Below are positions 34,867-43,252 of a stretch of 64,000 bases of DNA, piece after piece. The stretch comes from Deinococcus peraridilitoris DSM 19664 (GTDB lineage Bacteria > Deinococcota > Deinococci > Deinococcales > Deinococcaceae): contig NC_019793.1 in the NCBI RefSeq assembly GCF_000317835.1, positions 989,001 to 1,053,000 on the forward strand, in the 5' to 3' direction. The notes under the pieces were generated by a model. It worked only from the letters and a program-made list of their open reading frames with translations, did no database searches and was not told where the DNA came from. The translations under genes and the position numbers were made by a program. Numbering within the stretch: the stretch's first letter is position 1; every line of letters starts with the position of its first letter.

Positions 34867-36830
34867 TGAAAGGCGCGACGGTCCCTCCTGCCCCGCTGCC
34901 TGTCACGGCGCTGTATGTCACGGTGGCCGCCTTCGCGCTGACCGCCCTGCCAACGCTGCTGCGCGTGCCTTTCTGGCAGGGGCTGCTGCTGGGCCTGCTG
35001 TTGAGCTGGCGTCTGGCCATCACCCGTTGGGGCTGGCACGTGCCGTGGACTCCGCTGCTGCTCGCGCTGGTCGTGGTCAGCACCTGGGGTATAGCGCGCG
35101 AGTACGGCACGCTGATCGGCCGGGACGGCGGGACGGCAGTGCTGATCACGCTGGTGGCCTTCAAGCTGCTGGAAATCCGCACGCGCCGCGACGCCCGGGT
35201 GGTGCTGGTGCTGGGATACTTCGTGACAGCCTCGCACTTCTTTTTTGCACAGGATACCCTGACTGCCCTGCATGCCCTCAGCGCCACCTTTGCGCTCACG
35301 CTGGCCCTGCTGGTGTGGCAGGTGCCCACTGCGCGCCACTCTGGCACGCAACTGAGACGCCTCGCCCGGCAATCGGCCCGCCTGCTGGGGCAGGCCGCGC
35401 CGCTGACGCTGGCGCTGTTCGTGCTGTTTCCCCGGCCCGACGGTCCGCTGTGGCAGATGCCAGTGGTCAGCCGTCAGGCCACGACGGGGCTGTCGGACGA
35501 GGTGACGCCTGGGTCCGTGTCGAGCCTCGCTCAGGATGACGCGGTGGCCTTTCGAGCCCAATTCGCTGCGCAGCCTCCCGCGCCAGGCGAGCTGTACTGG
35601 CGTGCCTACGTACACGAGACTTTCGATGGCCGCAGCTGGCGCCGTTCGCGTCCGCAAAGCGGACGGCCGACCGTGTATGCGCTGAGCCCCACCATCGCGT
35701 ATTCCCTGACGCTCGAACCGAACGGCAGGCCACAGGTGTTCACGCTGGACGTGCCGACCAGCCTGCCGCCCCACAGCGCCATCGACGCCGACCTGCAGGC
35801 CTCGCTCGAATCGCCCGTGGCCACCCGGACCCGCCTCGGCCTGAACGCCGTGACCGCGTACCGCTACGGCCTGGACGCTTCCAGCGAGCAGCTTGAGCGC
35901 AACCTGTACGTTCCGGAGGGCGGCAATCCCCAAACGCGCCTGCTGGCCGGGCGCTGGGCGACACTGCCGCCCGCGAAACGCGTGCAGGCAGCGCTGGAAC
36001 TGTTTCGCACGGGAGGCTACCAGTACACCCTCGATCCTCCAGGGCTGCCCGCCCAAAACCCGATGGACGCCCTGCTGTTTGGCACCCGGCGCGGGTTCTG
36101 CGAACACTACGCGGGAGCCTTTGCCTACCTGATGCGCCTGAGCGGTGTCCCGGCGCGTCTCGTGACAGGCTACCAGGGCGGGCAGAACAACGGCAATTAC
36201 CTGATCGTGCGGCAAGCGAACGCGCACGCCTGGACCGAGGTGTGGCTGGACGGTGAAGGCTGGCAGCGCATCGATCCCACCGCGGCGCTCGCCCCGGCCC
36301 GCCTCACGGGAGGACTCGCCGCCGCGCTGCCGGCCCGTCAGCTGCCCGCGCTTCTGCAGGCACAACCGCACTGGCTGAGCCGGCTCAATTTAAAGCTTGA
36401 CGCCGTTCATCACGCCTGGAACGAGTGGGTGATCGGTTATGACGGCGTCCGGCAACGTGCGCTGCTGGCCCGGTTGGGCATCGGTGCACCCGGCAGCGCC
36501 GGCTACCTGCTGTTGCTGCTGGGCCTCTCGTGCGCGGGACTGGCAGCCGCGTTCCTGACTCGCCGGGCGCGCCGGGTGCCACTGCCGCAGCTGGAACGCG
36601 CGTTCCAGCTGCTCTGCGCCAAGTTGCGCCTGACGCGTCATCCCAGCGAGACCCTCAGCGCTTACACGGTGCGGGCCACCCGGCTCTACCCGGATGACGC
36701 CGCCGAGCTGAGGGCGCTGGTCAGCGAGTATCAGCGCCTGAAGTACGGCCCGGGCACCGACACGGGGCAGTTGTACGAGTTTCAGCTGCGCATCCGGCGC
36801 CTGCGCCTAACCCGGCGCGCACAGGCGTAG
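34863..36830 (+). CDS. TgpA-like membrane transglutaminase
   Basis: 655 residues. About six N-terminal membrane helices (residues 10-180), an outer beta-rich domain, then a transglutaminase core with the Cys-His-Asp triad: C413 in RRGFCEHYAGAF, H455 in ANAHAWTEVWLDGEGWQRID and D471. One more membrane helix (about 545-562) precedes a cytoplasmic DUF4129-type C-terminal domain (LTRHPSETLSAYTVRA). Homologue TgpA of Pseudomonas is an essential periplasmic-facing transglutaminase. GTG 34863 overlaps the DUF58 stop; ATG 34866 is an alternative start one codon later. Confidence 0.9.
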   Translation: MMKGATVPPAPLPVTALYVTVAAFALTALPTLLRVPFWQGLLLGLLLSWRLAITRWGWHVPWTPLLLALVVVSTWGIAREYGTLIGRDGGTAVLITLVAFKLLEIRTRRDARVVLVLGYFVTASHFFFAQDTLTALHALSATFALTLALLVWQVPTARHSGTQLRRLARQSARLLGQAAPLTLALFVLFPRPDGPLWQMPVVSRQATTGLSDEVTPGSVSSLAQDDAVAFRAQFAAQPPAPGELYWRAYVHETFDGRSWRRSRPQSGRPTVYALSPTIAYSLTLEPNGRPQVFTLDVPTSLPPHSAIDADLQASLESPVATRTRLGLNAVTAYRYGLDASSEQLERNLYVPEGGNPQTRLLAGRWATLPPAKRVQAALELFRTGGYQYTLDPPGLPAQNPMDALLFGTRRGFCEHYAGAFAYLMRLSGVPARLVTGYQGGQNNGNYLIVRQANAHAWTEVWLDGEGWQRIDPTAALAPARLTGGLAAALPARQLPALLQAQPHWLSRLNLKLDAVHHAWNEWVIGYDGVRQRALLARLGIGAPGSAGYLLLLLGLSCAGLAAAFLTRRARRVPLPQLERAFQLLCAKLRLTRHPSETLSAYTVRATRLYPDDAAELRALVSEYQRLKYGPGTDTGQLYEFQLRIRRLRLTRRAQA

Positions 36831-36860
36831 CGCCCTCACCTCACGTCAATACTCCCCGGT

Positions 36861-36866
36861 TAGCCT
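36861..36866 (+). promoter_or_regulatory. -10 box of leaderless stalk-domain gene
   Basis: TAGCCT ends 7 nt before the ATG at 36874; no ribosome binding site lies between. Confidence 0.45.
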
Positions 36867-36873
36867 GAGCGCG

Positions 36874-38487
36874 ATGTCTGCGCGTTCCCGTTCCTTCTTC
36901 CTGAGTTTGCTGCTCTTTTTCATCGGTTTCGCCAGCGCTTCCCGGCAGCTGATACTCGCCGCGGACAACCCCAACGCCACCGTGAACGGCCAGCCCCGCG
37001 TTCTGAACAGTCCGCCGCGTCTGCAAGGCGGGCGGCTGCTGGTGCCCCTCGTGGAGACGCTGACCCTGGCGGGCCTGCCCGCAGTATCCGTGCACGACGC
37101 GCCCCTGGAGGAAACCCGCGCGTCCAGCTTCAACGGGGCGCTTCACGTCGACGTGCGCTGGCTGGCCAGCAAAACCGGCTCGACCTTGGTGCTCAGCACT
37201 GACGGACGAAACGCCACTCTCAGCACGCCGCAGGCGCCGGCGCTCGATCCCGGCGCGCCCCAGGCCCGCTTCGCGCCCGAAAAGACCGTGTACGCTCCCG
37301 GCGAGAAGATCAATATGGTCGACTACAGCTTCGATCCGGACGGCCAGACCATCAGCAAGCGTACCTGGACGGGTCGCCAGGACGCCTTTTTTACGCCCGG
37401 GGAATACCTGGTCTCGCTGCAGGTCACGAACGCGCAAGGCAAGGTCAGCGCGCCCTTCTCACGAATGGTGCGCGTGCAGGGCGCGCCAGTCGCGACGCCG
37501 CTGGAGTTCTCGCTGCGCCATACCCCCCTGAGCGAACCGTTTGCCGACCCGTTGGTGCTGAATTACCCCAGCCTGACCGCGCGGAGCACGGTGGAGGCGA
37601 ACTTTCCGCTGCTGTTCAGCGACTCTCCTGAGAAACCGACCAGCGCAGGCGTGCTGTACCGCGACAGCGTCGTCGGACGCGCGCGGCTGCTGGCCTACCA
37701 TGTGAACGGTCTTGCGTCGGCCGCGCGGGTCTACGTGGTGATCCGGAACCTGGAAGGTCGCGCGGTCCGGGTGCGCACGCTGCGCTTCGGTGAAACGGCC
37801 CCCTCACGCGTCGAGGGTACGCTGGGGCAGGTCGCCTTGATGGACTTTTTCACTTCTCAGGAAGGTGCCGCGCAACTGCTGCCCGCAGGGCAGCTGGCCG
37901 TACTGTACGCGTCGCCCAGGCTGACGCCCGGGTCGGGCGTCAGCCTGCTGCAGGACGTCGAGTCCGACGGGCGCATCGAGGTCAGCTTTGTGATCCTGCC
38001 CGAAGGCGTGGCGTCCACACCGGAAGCGCTGGCTTCGCTGGTGGCGCTGCCCCTTGATGGCGTGCACCAGCGCGGTACATTTCCCGGCGCGGTCCGCAGG
38101 CTGCAGGTGGCGCTGGGCGCCTTGCCGGCCCGCCTGAACATCGGCGATGGCCAGCACGATCAGGCCATACCCGGCGTGGACGCCCTGACCGGGACGCCCA
38201 TGCGTCTGGCCGGCAACTACGGCGTACTGTACGAAGTCGAGGTGACAGGAGCGGCGAATACCGTGATGGCCCTGTCTCCTCGGGGAGGCGGCTACCGAGG
38301 CGCCCTGCAACTGTTCGACGGTCCGGCGTCCGCGCTGATGCGGGTGCCCCGCTCGGGCGTACTGACGAAGCCTGACGTTCCCCTGCTGCTGTGGCGCACC
38401 CAGACCGAACGGCTGAACTTCAGCTTTGTCCCGGCCAACGGCTCAAACCTGCCGGTATCACTCGTCTTTTACCGTCTCAACCGCTGA
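36874..38487 (+). CDS. Exported stalk-domain protein with PKD-like module
   Basis: 537 residues. Signal peptide (SFFLSLLLFFIGFASA, cleavage near residue 22). Residues about 28-110 fit the copper amine oxidase N-terminal-like 'stalk' domain (VNGQPRVLNSPPRLQGGRLLVPLVETL, HVDVRWLASKTG), a cell-wall module. A PKD-like domain follows (KTVYAPGEKINMVDYSFDPDGQTISKRTW; YLVSLQVTNAQGKVSAPFSR). The rest (about 215-537) is beta-rich and unknown to me. Probably a cell-surface structural protein; it stands in the shadow of the MoxR operon but has its own -10 box. Confidence 0.75.
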   Translation: MSARSRSFFLSLLLFFIGFASASRQLILAADNPNATVNGQPRVLNSPPRLQGGRLLVPLVETLTLAGLPAVSVHDAPLEETRASSFNGALHVDVRWLASKTGSTLVLSTDGRNATLSTPQAPALDPGAPQARFAPEKTVYAPGEKINMVDYSFDPDGQTISKRTWTGRQDAFFTPGEYLVSLQVTNAQGKVSAPFSRMVRVQGAPVATPLEFSLRHTPLSEPFADPLVLNYPSLTARSTVEANFPLLFSDSPEKPTSAGVLYRDSVVGRARLLAYHVNGLASAARVYVVIRNLEGRAVRVRTLRFGETAPSRVEGTLGQVALMDFFTSQEGAAQLLPAGQLAVLYASPRLTPGSGVSLLQDVESDGRIEVSFVILPEGVASTPEALASLVALPLDGVHQRGTFPGAVRRLQVALGALPARLNIGDGQHDQAIPGVDALTGTPMRLAGNYGVLYEVEVTGAANTVMALSPRGGGYRGALQLFDGPASALMRVPRSGVLTKPDVPLLLWRTQTERLNFSFVPANGSNLPVSLVFYRLNR

Positions 38488-38569
38488 ATTCCGGCGTCCT
38501 GCGGCCAACGGCAGGTCCAGCGCGCTTCAGAACGGTTTTTCATACCCGGCCACTCCTGAAAAAGGCGCC

Positions 38570-39139
38570 TCAGGGCTTGTTCGGGGTAGCGCTGGGTGCC
38601 TTCGGCTTCGGGTTGGCCTTTTGCCAGGCTTCGCTCAGGTCCCCGGCCAGTTCCGCGCCCCACTCCGCGACCACAATCTCGAACTTCCGGCGGGTCTGGG
38701 CTTCGGAGTGAATGTCCGAGGTCATCGCTGTAAAGCGCGGCGTGGACTTGCCGCCCGGAGTCTGCTTACGGGCAACTGTCAGGTGAACACTGTACGAGTA
38801 GGCCGGATCACCGAAACCCTGATACTGCTTCGGATTGAGATACCGGACGTTGGCCAGCAGTTGCACCCGCGCGTCACGACCCGCGCAGCTGACCGCCGCG
38901 ATCCTCGTTACCCCGGCACGCTGCAGTTCCCGAATGAACGCGCTGCGCAGCTGACGCTCCAGACGAGGCTGCGCCGACCGCTGAAGGCCGGTGGTCATGC
39001 CTTCGAACTCCACCCGAACCGAAGAGGAATCCACGCACAATTGCACCTGCCGCAAATCGGGAGGCGTTCCTTCTCCGTGTGCGAACGCCATATGGGCGGC
39101 ACATCCAGAGATGGCGAGAAGCCGGGCAAAGAACTGCAT
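38570..39139 (-). CDS. Secreted hypothetical protein
   Basis: 189 residues. Short signal peptide (MQFFARLLAISGCAAHMAFA). The mature domain has alternating strands (VQLCVDSSSVRVEFEGM; DARVQLLANVRYL; SYSVHLTVARKQ) and a C-terminal helix ending in a Lys/Pro-rich tail. Two Cys residues in the mature part could pair. I do not recognise the family. A TAGAAT box (minus strand, 39146-39151) ends 6 nt before the ATG, so the mRNA is probably leaderless. Confidence 0.6.
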   Translation of the reverse strand: MQFFARLLAISGCAAHMAFAHGEGTPPDLRQVQLCVDSSSVRVEFEGMTTGLQRSAQPRLERQLRSAFIRELQRAGVTRIAAVSCAGRDARVQLLANVRYLNPKQYQGFGDPAYSYSVHLTVARKQTPGGKSTPRFTAMTSDIHSEAQTRRKFEIVVAEWGAELAGDLSEAWQKANPKPKAPSATPNKP

Positions 39140-39145
39140 GTCCGG

Positions 39146-39151
39146 ATTCTA
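39146..39151 (-). promoter_or_regulatory. -10 box of leaderless secreted-protein gene
   Basis: TAGAAT on the minus strand, 6 nt before the ATG at 39139. Confidence 0.5.
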
Positions 39152-39263
39152 GCGGCCATTCCTGGCGCTCGAATGCGCGGCGCCTCCCGTGTCCCAGGCG
39201 CCAATGACGTATCCTGGCATTCAGGGGTGAGCCTGTCGCCCGACTGCTGTTCGAAAGTCTCCT

Positions 39264-39687
39264 TTGAACACCGACGCCCCCTTCACGTCCCGCACCGCCG
39301 CACCCCGGCGGGGCGCGGCGTTCATGCTGGCCGGCGCCCTGCTGCCGTGGGTGGTGTGGGTGGTGCTGCTCGCCACCTTCGTGCTGTTCGCTTCCACCAC
39401 CAGTCGGGCGCTCTTGGACGAGCGCCCGACTGCGCGCTTCCGCGAGTTCCGGGGTGTGGCAGTGGGGCCTTGACGCTGCCCTGGCTTTGTGGGGTGGCGC
39501 GTACGAACTTCGTGTGCGGCAGCGCCGCATCGCCTGGCTCGCCCGGGCGTGGCTGCCGCTCGCACTGCTGTTTGTGCTGGGTGGTCTGAGCGCCCGGTCG
39601 GTGTGGTAGGAAGGCCGCGCAGAAGCCGCGCGTCTGGCACAGGAGGCCGTTCAGCACGTCCGCCTGGTCTTCACCGCCCTGGGGTAG
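39264..39687 (+). pseudogene. Possible decayed small membrane protein gene
   Basis: Three consecutive reading pieces look like one protein. TTG 39264 to 39473 gives a hydrophobic helix (GAAFMLAGALLPWVVWVVLL). A frame opening at GTG 39454 gives WQWGLDAALALWGGAYELRV and a second helix (AWLPLALLFVLGG) up to TAG 39607. The same frame continues after the TAG for 25 codons (EGRAEAARLAQEAVQHVRLV) to TAG 39685. One frameshift plus one nonsense change would explain it; two separate small genes are the alternative. Confidence 0.3.
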
Positions 39688-39995
39688 CATCGGTGATCGC
39701 CTTTCCGGCTGCACTGTGGGCATCACGTCACGAACGCGTCGCGGGCGTGGTGCGGTCCTTCGGGGAAGAATTCAGGCGCTGCCGAGCCTGGCGATGCTGG
39801 GTTGCCGGGGCCGCGCAAGTTGACGAGAGCGGCAGGAGCATGACCTGATCCTGAATTGCACGTGGAGAGTGGCAGGCCTGCAGCACGAAGCGCCACACCG
39901 CTGCTTGTCAGCTGCCACAGCGAGCGGCACACCTCGCATGGGCGTGCCGCTCGTTGGGCCTCCTCAGGGGGTCGGGTCAAACCGTTGCCCGACCG
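39688..39995. other. Gap before glmS with two inverted repeats
   Basis: No gene found. CGAGCGGCAC/GTGCCGCTCG (39921-39953, 13-nt loop) and GGTCGGG/CCCGACC (39970-39994) lie just beyond the glmS stop codon on the minus strand; neither has a T-run, but one may end glmS transcription. Confidence 0.4.
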
Positions 39996-41816
39996 TCATT
40001 CCACGGTGACGCTTTTGGCGAGATTGCGGGGCTTGTCGACGTCCCTGTTCAGTGCCGTCGCGGTGTGGTAGGCGAGCAGCTGCATCGCCACGGCGTTCAC
40101 GACCGGGCTGACCATTTCGTCGGCACGCGGCACGAAGATCACGTCATCAGCGTGCCGCGCCGCCTCGGTGTCTCCGTCGGACACGACGGCGATGACTTTG
40201 CCACTGCGTGCCCGCACTTCCTGAATATTGCTGATGGTTTTTTCCAAGAGGAAACTGTCGGTCGCCACGACCACCACCGGCAGGTGCTCGTCGATCAGGG
40301 CGATCGGGCCGTGCTTCATCTCGCCCGACGCGTAGGCTTCAGCGTGGATGTAGCTGATCTCCTTGAGCTTCAAGGCACCTTCGAACGCAGTCGGCGCGTT
40401 CACGCCGCGTCCCAGGAACAGGTAATCGCGCGCCTGGTGGTACTTCTCCGCGATACGGGTGATGTTCTCCACCCGCTCGGGGGCCAGGGCCTCCTCGACC
40501 AGGCGGGGCAGTTCGCGCACCGCCGCGAGCAGTTCGGCACCCTTTTCGGCGTTCAGGCTGCCCCGCGCGCGCCCGAGCCACAGGGCCAGCAGCAGCATGG
40601 CGCTCACCATCGAGGTGTAGGCCTTGGTGCTCGCCACACCGATCTCGGGCCCGGCGTGAATGTAGAGCACGTCGTCCACCTCGCGCGTCATGGAGGACCC
40701 CTTGGCGTTGATCACCCCCAGGGTCTTTGCGCCGTACTTCTTGGCTTCCTTGAGCGCCTCGAGAGTATCGATGGTCTCGCCCGACTGGCTGACCACGATC
40801 ACCAGGGTGTTTTCGTTGACCAGCGGCGAACGGTAGCGGTACTCGCTCGCGACGTCCACTTCGACGGGAATGCGCGCCAGCTGCTCGATCAGGTACTCGC
40901 CGACCAAGCTGGCGTAGTAGGCCGTGCCGCAGGCCACGATGCTGATGCGCTTGAACGAGGCTGGATCGAGACTGATGTCGAGGTTCACCTCGCCGGTCTC
41001 GTCGTGCAGGCGCCCGATCAGGGTGTTGGTGAGGGCCTGGGGCTGCTCGTAGATCTCCTTGAGCATGTAGGTGTCGTAACCACCTTTTTCGGCTGCTTCG
41101 GCGTCCCAGTCGATATGAGTCACGTCGCGCGCCTGCGTTTCACCGGCCAGATTGGTGATCCGGTAGCCGTCGTCGCTCAGGACCACCAGGTCGCCGTCAT
41201 GCAAGAAAATCATGCTGCGGGTGTAGGGCAGCAACGCGGGCACGTCACTCGCGAGGAACATCTCCCCTTCCCCGACGCCCATCACGAGGGGACTGACGGT
41301 GCGGGCCGCCACGATTTCGCGGTGATCGACATGCGTCACCACGATGCCGTAGGCGCCGCGCACTTCTCTGAGGGCGCCACGGACGGCCGCCTCGAGGTCA
41401 CCCTGGTACTTTTCTTCGATCAGATGCGCCAGGACTTCACTGTCAGTCTCGCTCTGAAAGGCGTGTCCGCGTCCCAGCAGGCCTTCCTTGAGCGCCAGGT
41501 AATTCTCGATGATGCCGTTGTGAATGATCACGATGCGCCCGTCCTCGGTGGCGTGCGGATGGGCGTTGGTGTCGTTGGGCAGGCCGTGGGTCGCCCAGCG
41601 GGTGTGCCCGATGCCCAGGGTGCCCGAGATCGGGGTGAGTTCGAGGTCACCGGCGAGGTTGGCCAGTTTGCCCGCCCGCTTGCGGACCTCCAGCCCCTGA
41701 GCGGTCTTGACCGCGACGCCCGCGCTGTCATAACCACGGTATTCCAGCTTGGCCAGGCCATCGATCAACACGTCTTTGGCGTTCCGGTGTCCTACGTATC
41801 CGACAATTCCGCACAT
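39996..41816 (-). CDS. glmS: Glutamine-fructose-6-phosphate aminotransferase (isomerizing)
   Basis: 606 residues. Starts MCGIVGYVGHRNAKDVLIDGL with the N-terminal nucleophile Cys2 of the glutaminase domain; GHTRWATHGLPNDTNAHPH and a DGRIVIIHNGIIENY segment follow. Two SIS isomerase domains make up the C-terminal half (ACGTAYYASLVGEYLIE; SQSGETIDTLEALK) and the end is PRNLAKSVTVE. It makes glucosamine-6-phosphate, the entry to peptidoglycan precursors. GGAG site 7 nt before the ATG. The 250-nt leader holds a probable glmS ribozyme that would switch it off when its product is abundant. Confidence 0.98.
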   Translation of the reverse strand: MCGIVGYVGHRNAKDVLIDGLAKLEYRGYDSAGVAVKTAQGLEVRKRAGKLANLAGDLELTPISGTLGIGHTRWATHGLPNDTNAHPHATEDGRIVIIHNGIIENYLALKEGLLGRGHAFQSETDSEVLAHLIEEKYQGDLEAAVRGALREVRGAYGIVVTHVDHREIVAARTVSPLVMGVGEGEMFLASDVPALLPYTRSMIFLHDGDLVVLSDDGYRITNLAGETQARDVTHIDWDAEAAEKGGYDTYMLKEIYEQPQALTNTLIGRLHDETGEVNLDISLDPASFKRISIVACGTAYYASLVGEYLIEQLARIPVEVDVASEYRYRSPLVNENTLVIVVSQSGETIDTLEALKEAKKYGAKTLGVINAKGSSMTREVDDVLYIHAGPEIGVASTKAYTSMVSAMLLLALWLGRARGSLNAEKGAELLAAVRELPRLVEEALAPERVENITRIAEKYHQARDYLFLGRGVNAPTAFEGALKLKEISYIHAEAYASGEMKHGPIALIDEHLPVVVVATDSFLLEKTISNIQEVRARSGKVIAVVSDGDTEAARHADDVIFVPRADEMVSPVVNAVAMQLLAYHTATALNRDVDKPRNLAKSVTVE

Positions 41817-42069
41817 ACAGTCTCCAGGGCAGCCCCACTATGGGCCGCCGTTCACGAGAGCGTTCGGGCCAGCGTGACTCACGCTGTCTGCCGAGCGCGC
41901 AACGCGCGGGCGTGTTTGCCGCGCCGTTGGGCACAGTGCAAAAGTCTGCGGCAACCCTGAGAAAGTGCCTGCCTGCACTGGCCGTGTTCAGTTTGTCCGG
42001 ACAGGCGAGTCCGTGAAGTTGCATCGTGCCGAGCTTTGTCGGGGCGTTGCCGCCGCGCGTTTATGGCTC

Positions 42070-42232
42070 TGCTTCCACGCTGTGCGTGGGGGGAGGGTTC
42101 GGTGCCACCCTGGAAGCATCCGCAGATCGTTCGATGACTTCCACCTCGTATCCCATCTGCCTCGGTCAACCGGGCTGTGCCGGCTGCCCTGAGCGGAGCA
42201 ACTTCATCTCCTGCTCTGATGGGCCTTGCGCT
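42070..42232 (-). ncRNA. glmS ribozyme/riboswitch (predicted)
   Basis: Reading the minus strand 5' to 3', the element opens with A-GCGCAAG (predicted cleavage between 42232 and 42231), then CCCATC that pairs with GATGGG (42218-42223 with about 42149-42154), then ACGAGG, a GGAAG arm, ATCGA, the conserved GCGGATGC (about 42116-42123) and the closing CTTCC. This is the order of elements in the glmS ribozyme core (AGCGCC, P2, GACGAGG, ATCGAA, GCGGATGC). Further hairpins AGGGT/ACCCT and CCACGC/GCGTGG may be P3/P4. The 3' limit is uncertain. It lies 250 nt upstream of glmS, the expected target. Confidence 0.75.
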
Positions 42233-42271
42233 TCCCCTGAATTGTGTACGCCGCACACCTCCTGCTCGGAG

Positions 42272-42301
42272 AGTTTACCACGAAGTGAAAACGATGTGTA
42301 A
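42272..42301 (-). promoter_or_regulatory. Promoter of the glmS transcript
   Basis: On the minus strand TTACAC (42296-42301), 18 bp, TAAACT (42272-42277). Predicted start near 42265, about 33 nt before the ribozyme cleavage site; a short GTGTGC/GTACAC hairpin lies between. A GGTGT/ACACC repeat (42302-42313) flanks the -35. Confidence 0.6.
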
Positions 42302-42315
42302 GGTGTGTACACCAC

Positions 42316-43017
42316 TCATACAGGAGGCAGCAAACGAAGCTCGCGGGCGCTCCCGGCCCGGCCCGCCAGCTCGCGCGCGTGTCTGCGCGCCCGCTCTTCT
42401 CCCAGCCACGGCGTCCAGTAGGTGCGCATGGTGTCCGCCACCAGATCGGTCGGCAGGCTGGTCAGGGGCTGACGTGGGCAGAACAGCAGGTCCATGTTGG
42501 TCACTGGGCCCCCGCCTGGACCTCCCACAGGCTGTTCATAGCGGATGTCCACCTGTCCAAAGCCCAGGCGCCCAAAGACCCGGCGGCGCTCGAAGGGGTC
42601 CGAGCCCACCGCCGCTTCGGCCTCGAAATCTGCCGGGCTCAGGCGCTCGGGATTGACCACATCGATGAATACCCCCAGCACAGGCTGACCTGCGGCCTCG
42701 TCGAGCAGCTGAAAGCGGGCGTCGTGCAGCCGTCGGGCCAGCCCCTGCCCCCGAGCCTCCTGTGCCACGGCCAGAAAGCTCGAAAAACCGACGTTCAGGT
42801 CGGCGAACAGGTGAAACACCGTACCTCCGCGCAGCAAGGCGGCGTCCTCGGCCACCAGCAGAAAGTTTTTGCGCTCGGGCGTCTGCCATTCCAGCAGGCG
42901 CGCGATATAAGACGCCGGGATCAGCATGTCAGGCTCGAAGTAGGCGCTCGACTGAAGGGTTCCGAAAGCGCGGATAACGGGATCGTGGGGCTCAGTCACG
43001 CGGCGCAGCGACGTCAT
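42316..43017 (-). CDS. GNAT family acetyltransferase
   Basis: 233 residues from ATG 43017. The acetyl-CoA binding motif is at SFLAVAQEARGQGLARRLHDAR (R/Q-x-x-G-x-G/A type). The protein is longer than a minimal GNAT domain, with a C-terminal extension including NMDLLFCPRQPL and a final Arg-rich helix (GEERARRHARELAGRAG). A GTG at 43065 would add 16 residues and lacks a ribosome binding site, so the ATG with GAAGG ahead is preferred. Substrate unknown; no close partner gene apart from glmS downstream. Confidence 0.75.
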   Translation of the reverse strand: MTSLRRVTEPHDPVIRAFGTLQSSAYFEPDMLIPASYIARLLEWQTPERKNFLLVAEDAALLRGGTVFHLFADLNVGFSSFLAVAQEARGQGLARRLHDARFQLLDEAAGQPVLGVFIDVVNPERLSPADFEAEAAVGSDPFERRRVFGRLGFGQVDIRYEQPVGGPGGGPVTNMDLLFCPRQPLTSLPTDLVADTMRTYWTPWLGEERARRHARELAGRAGSARELRLLPPV

Positions 43018-43201
43018 GCCTTCAGGGTGCCTGATCAGGACGGCACTGCCTACCTCAACCGTCACACCCGGAGGTCATGGCTTCTTGAGCCTGAACGACG
43101 CCCTCAGAGTGCCTTTGGCAGATGGGAGCCTCGAACCCGAGTCCGAAGCTGGCGCGTGAAACCCGATTTCCTAACTGAGCTTCACCGAAAGTGGTGCGGT
43201 G

Positions 43202-43220
43202 TTCGCAGAGAAACTGCGAA
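43202..43220 (+). other. Leader hairpin of the baeRF-like gene
   Basis: TTCGCAG-AGAAA-CTGCGAA, a perfect 7-bp stem, 32 nt before the start codon. Confidence 0.4.
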
Positions 43221-43252
43221 GAATGAAGCCATTCTTGCTGAAGGAGGCGCAC

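Noticed and set aside
39954..41960. 668-residue plus-strand frame antisense to glmS
   Set aside because: glmS on the minus strand is certain; the plus-strand product has typical shadow composition.
42101..42115. T-box-like AGGGTGGCACCG on the minus strand upstream of glmS
   Set aside because: The similarity is local; no stem I or specifier loop is seen, and the sequence is better explained as part of the glmS ribozyme 3' hairpins.
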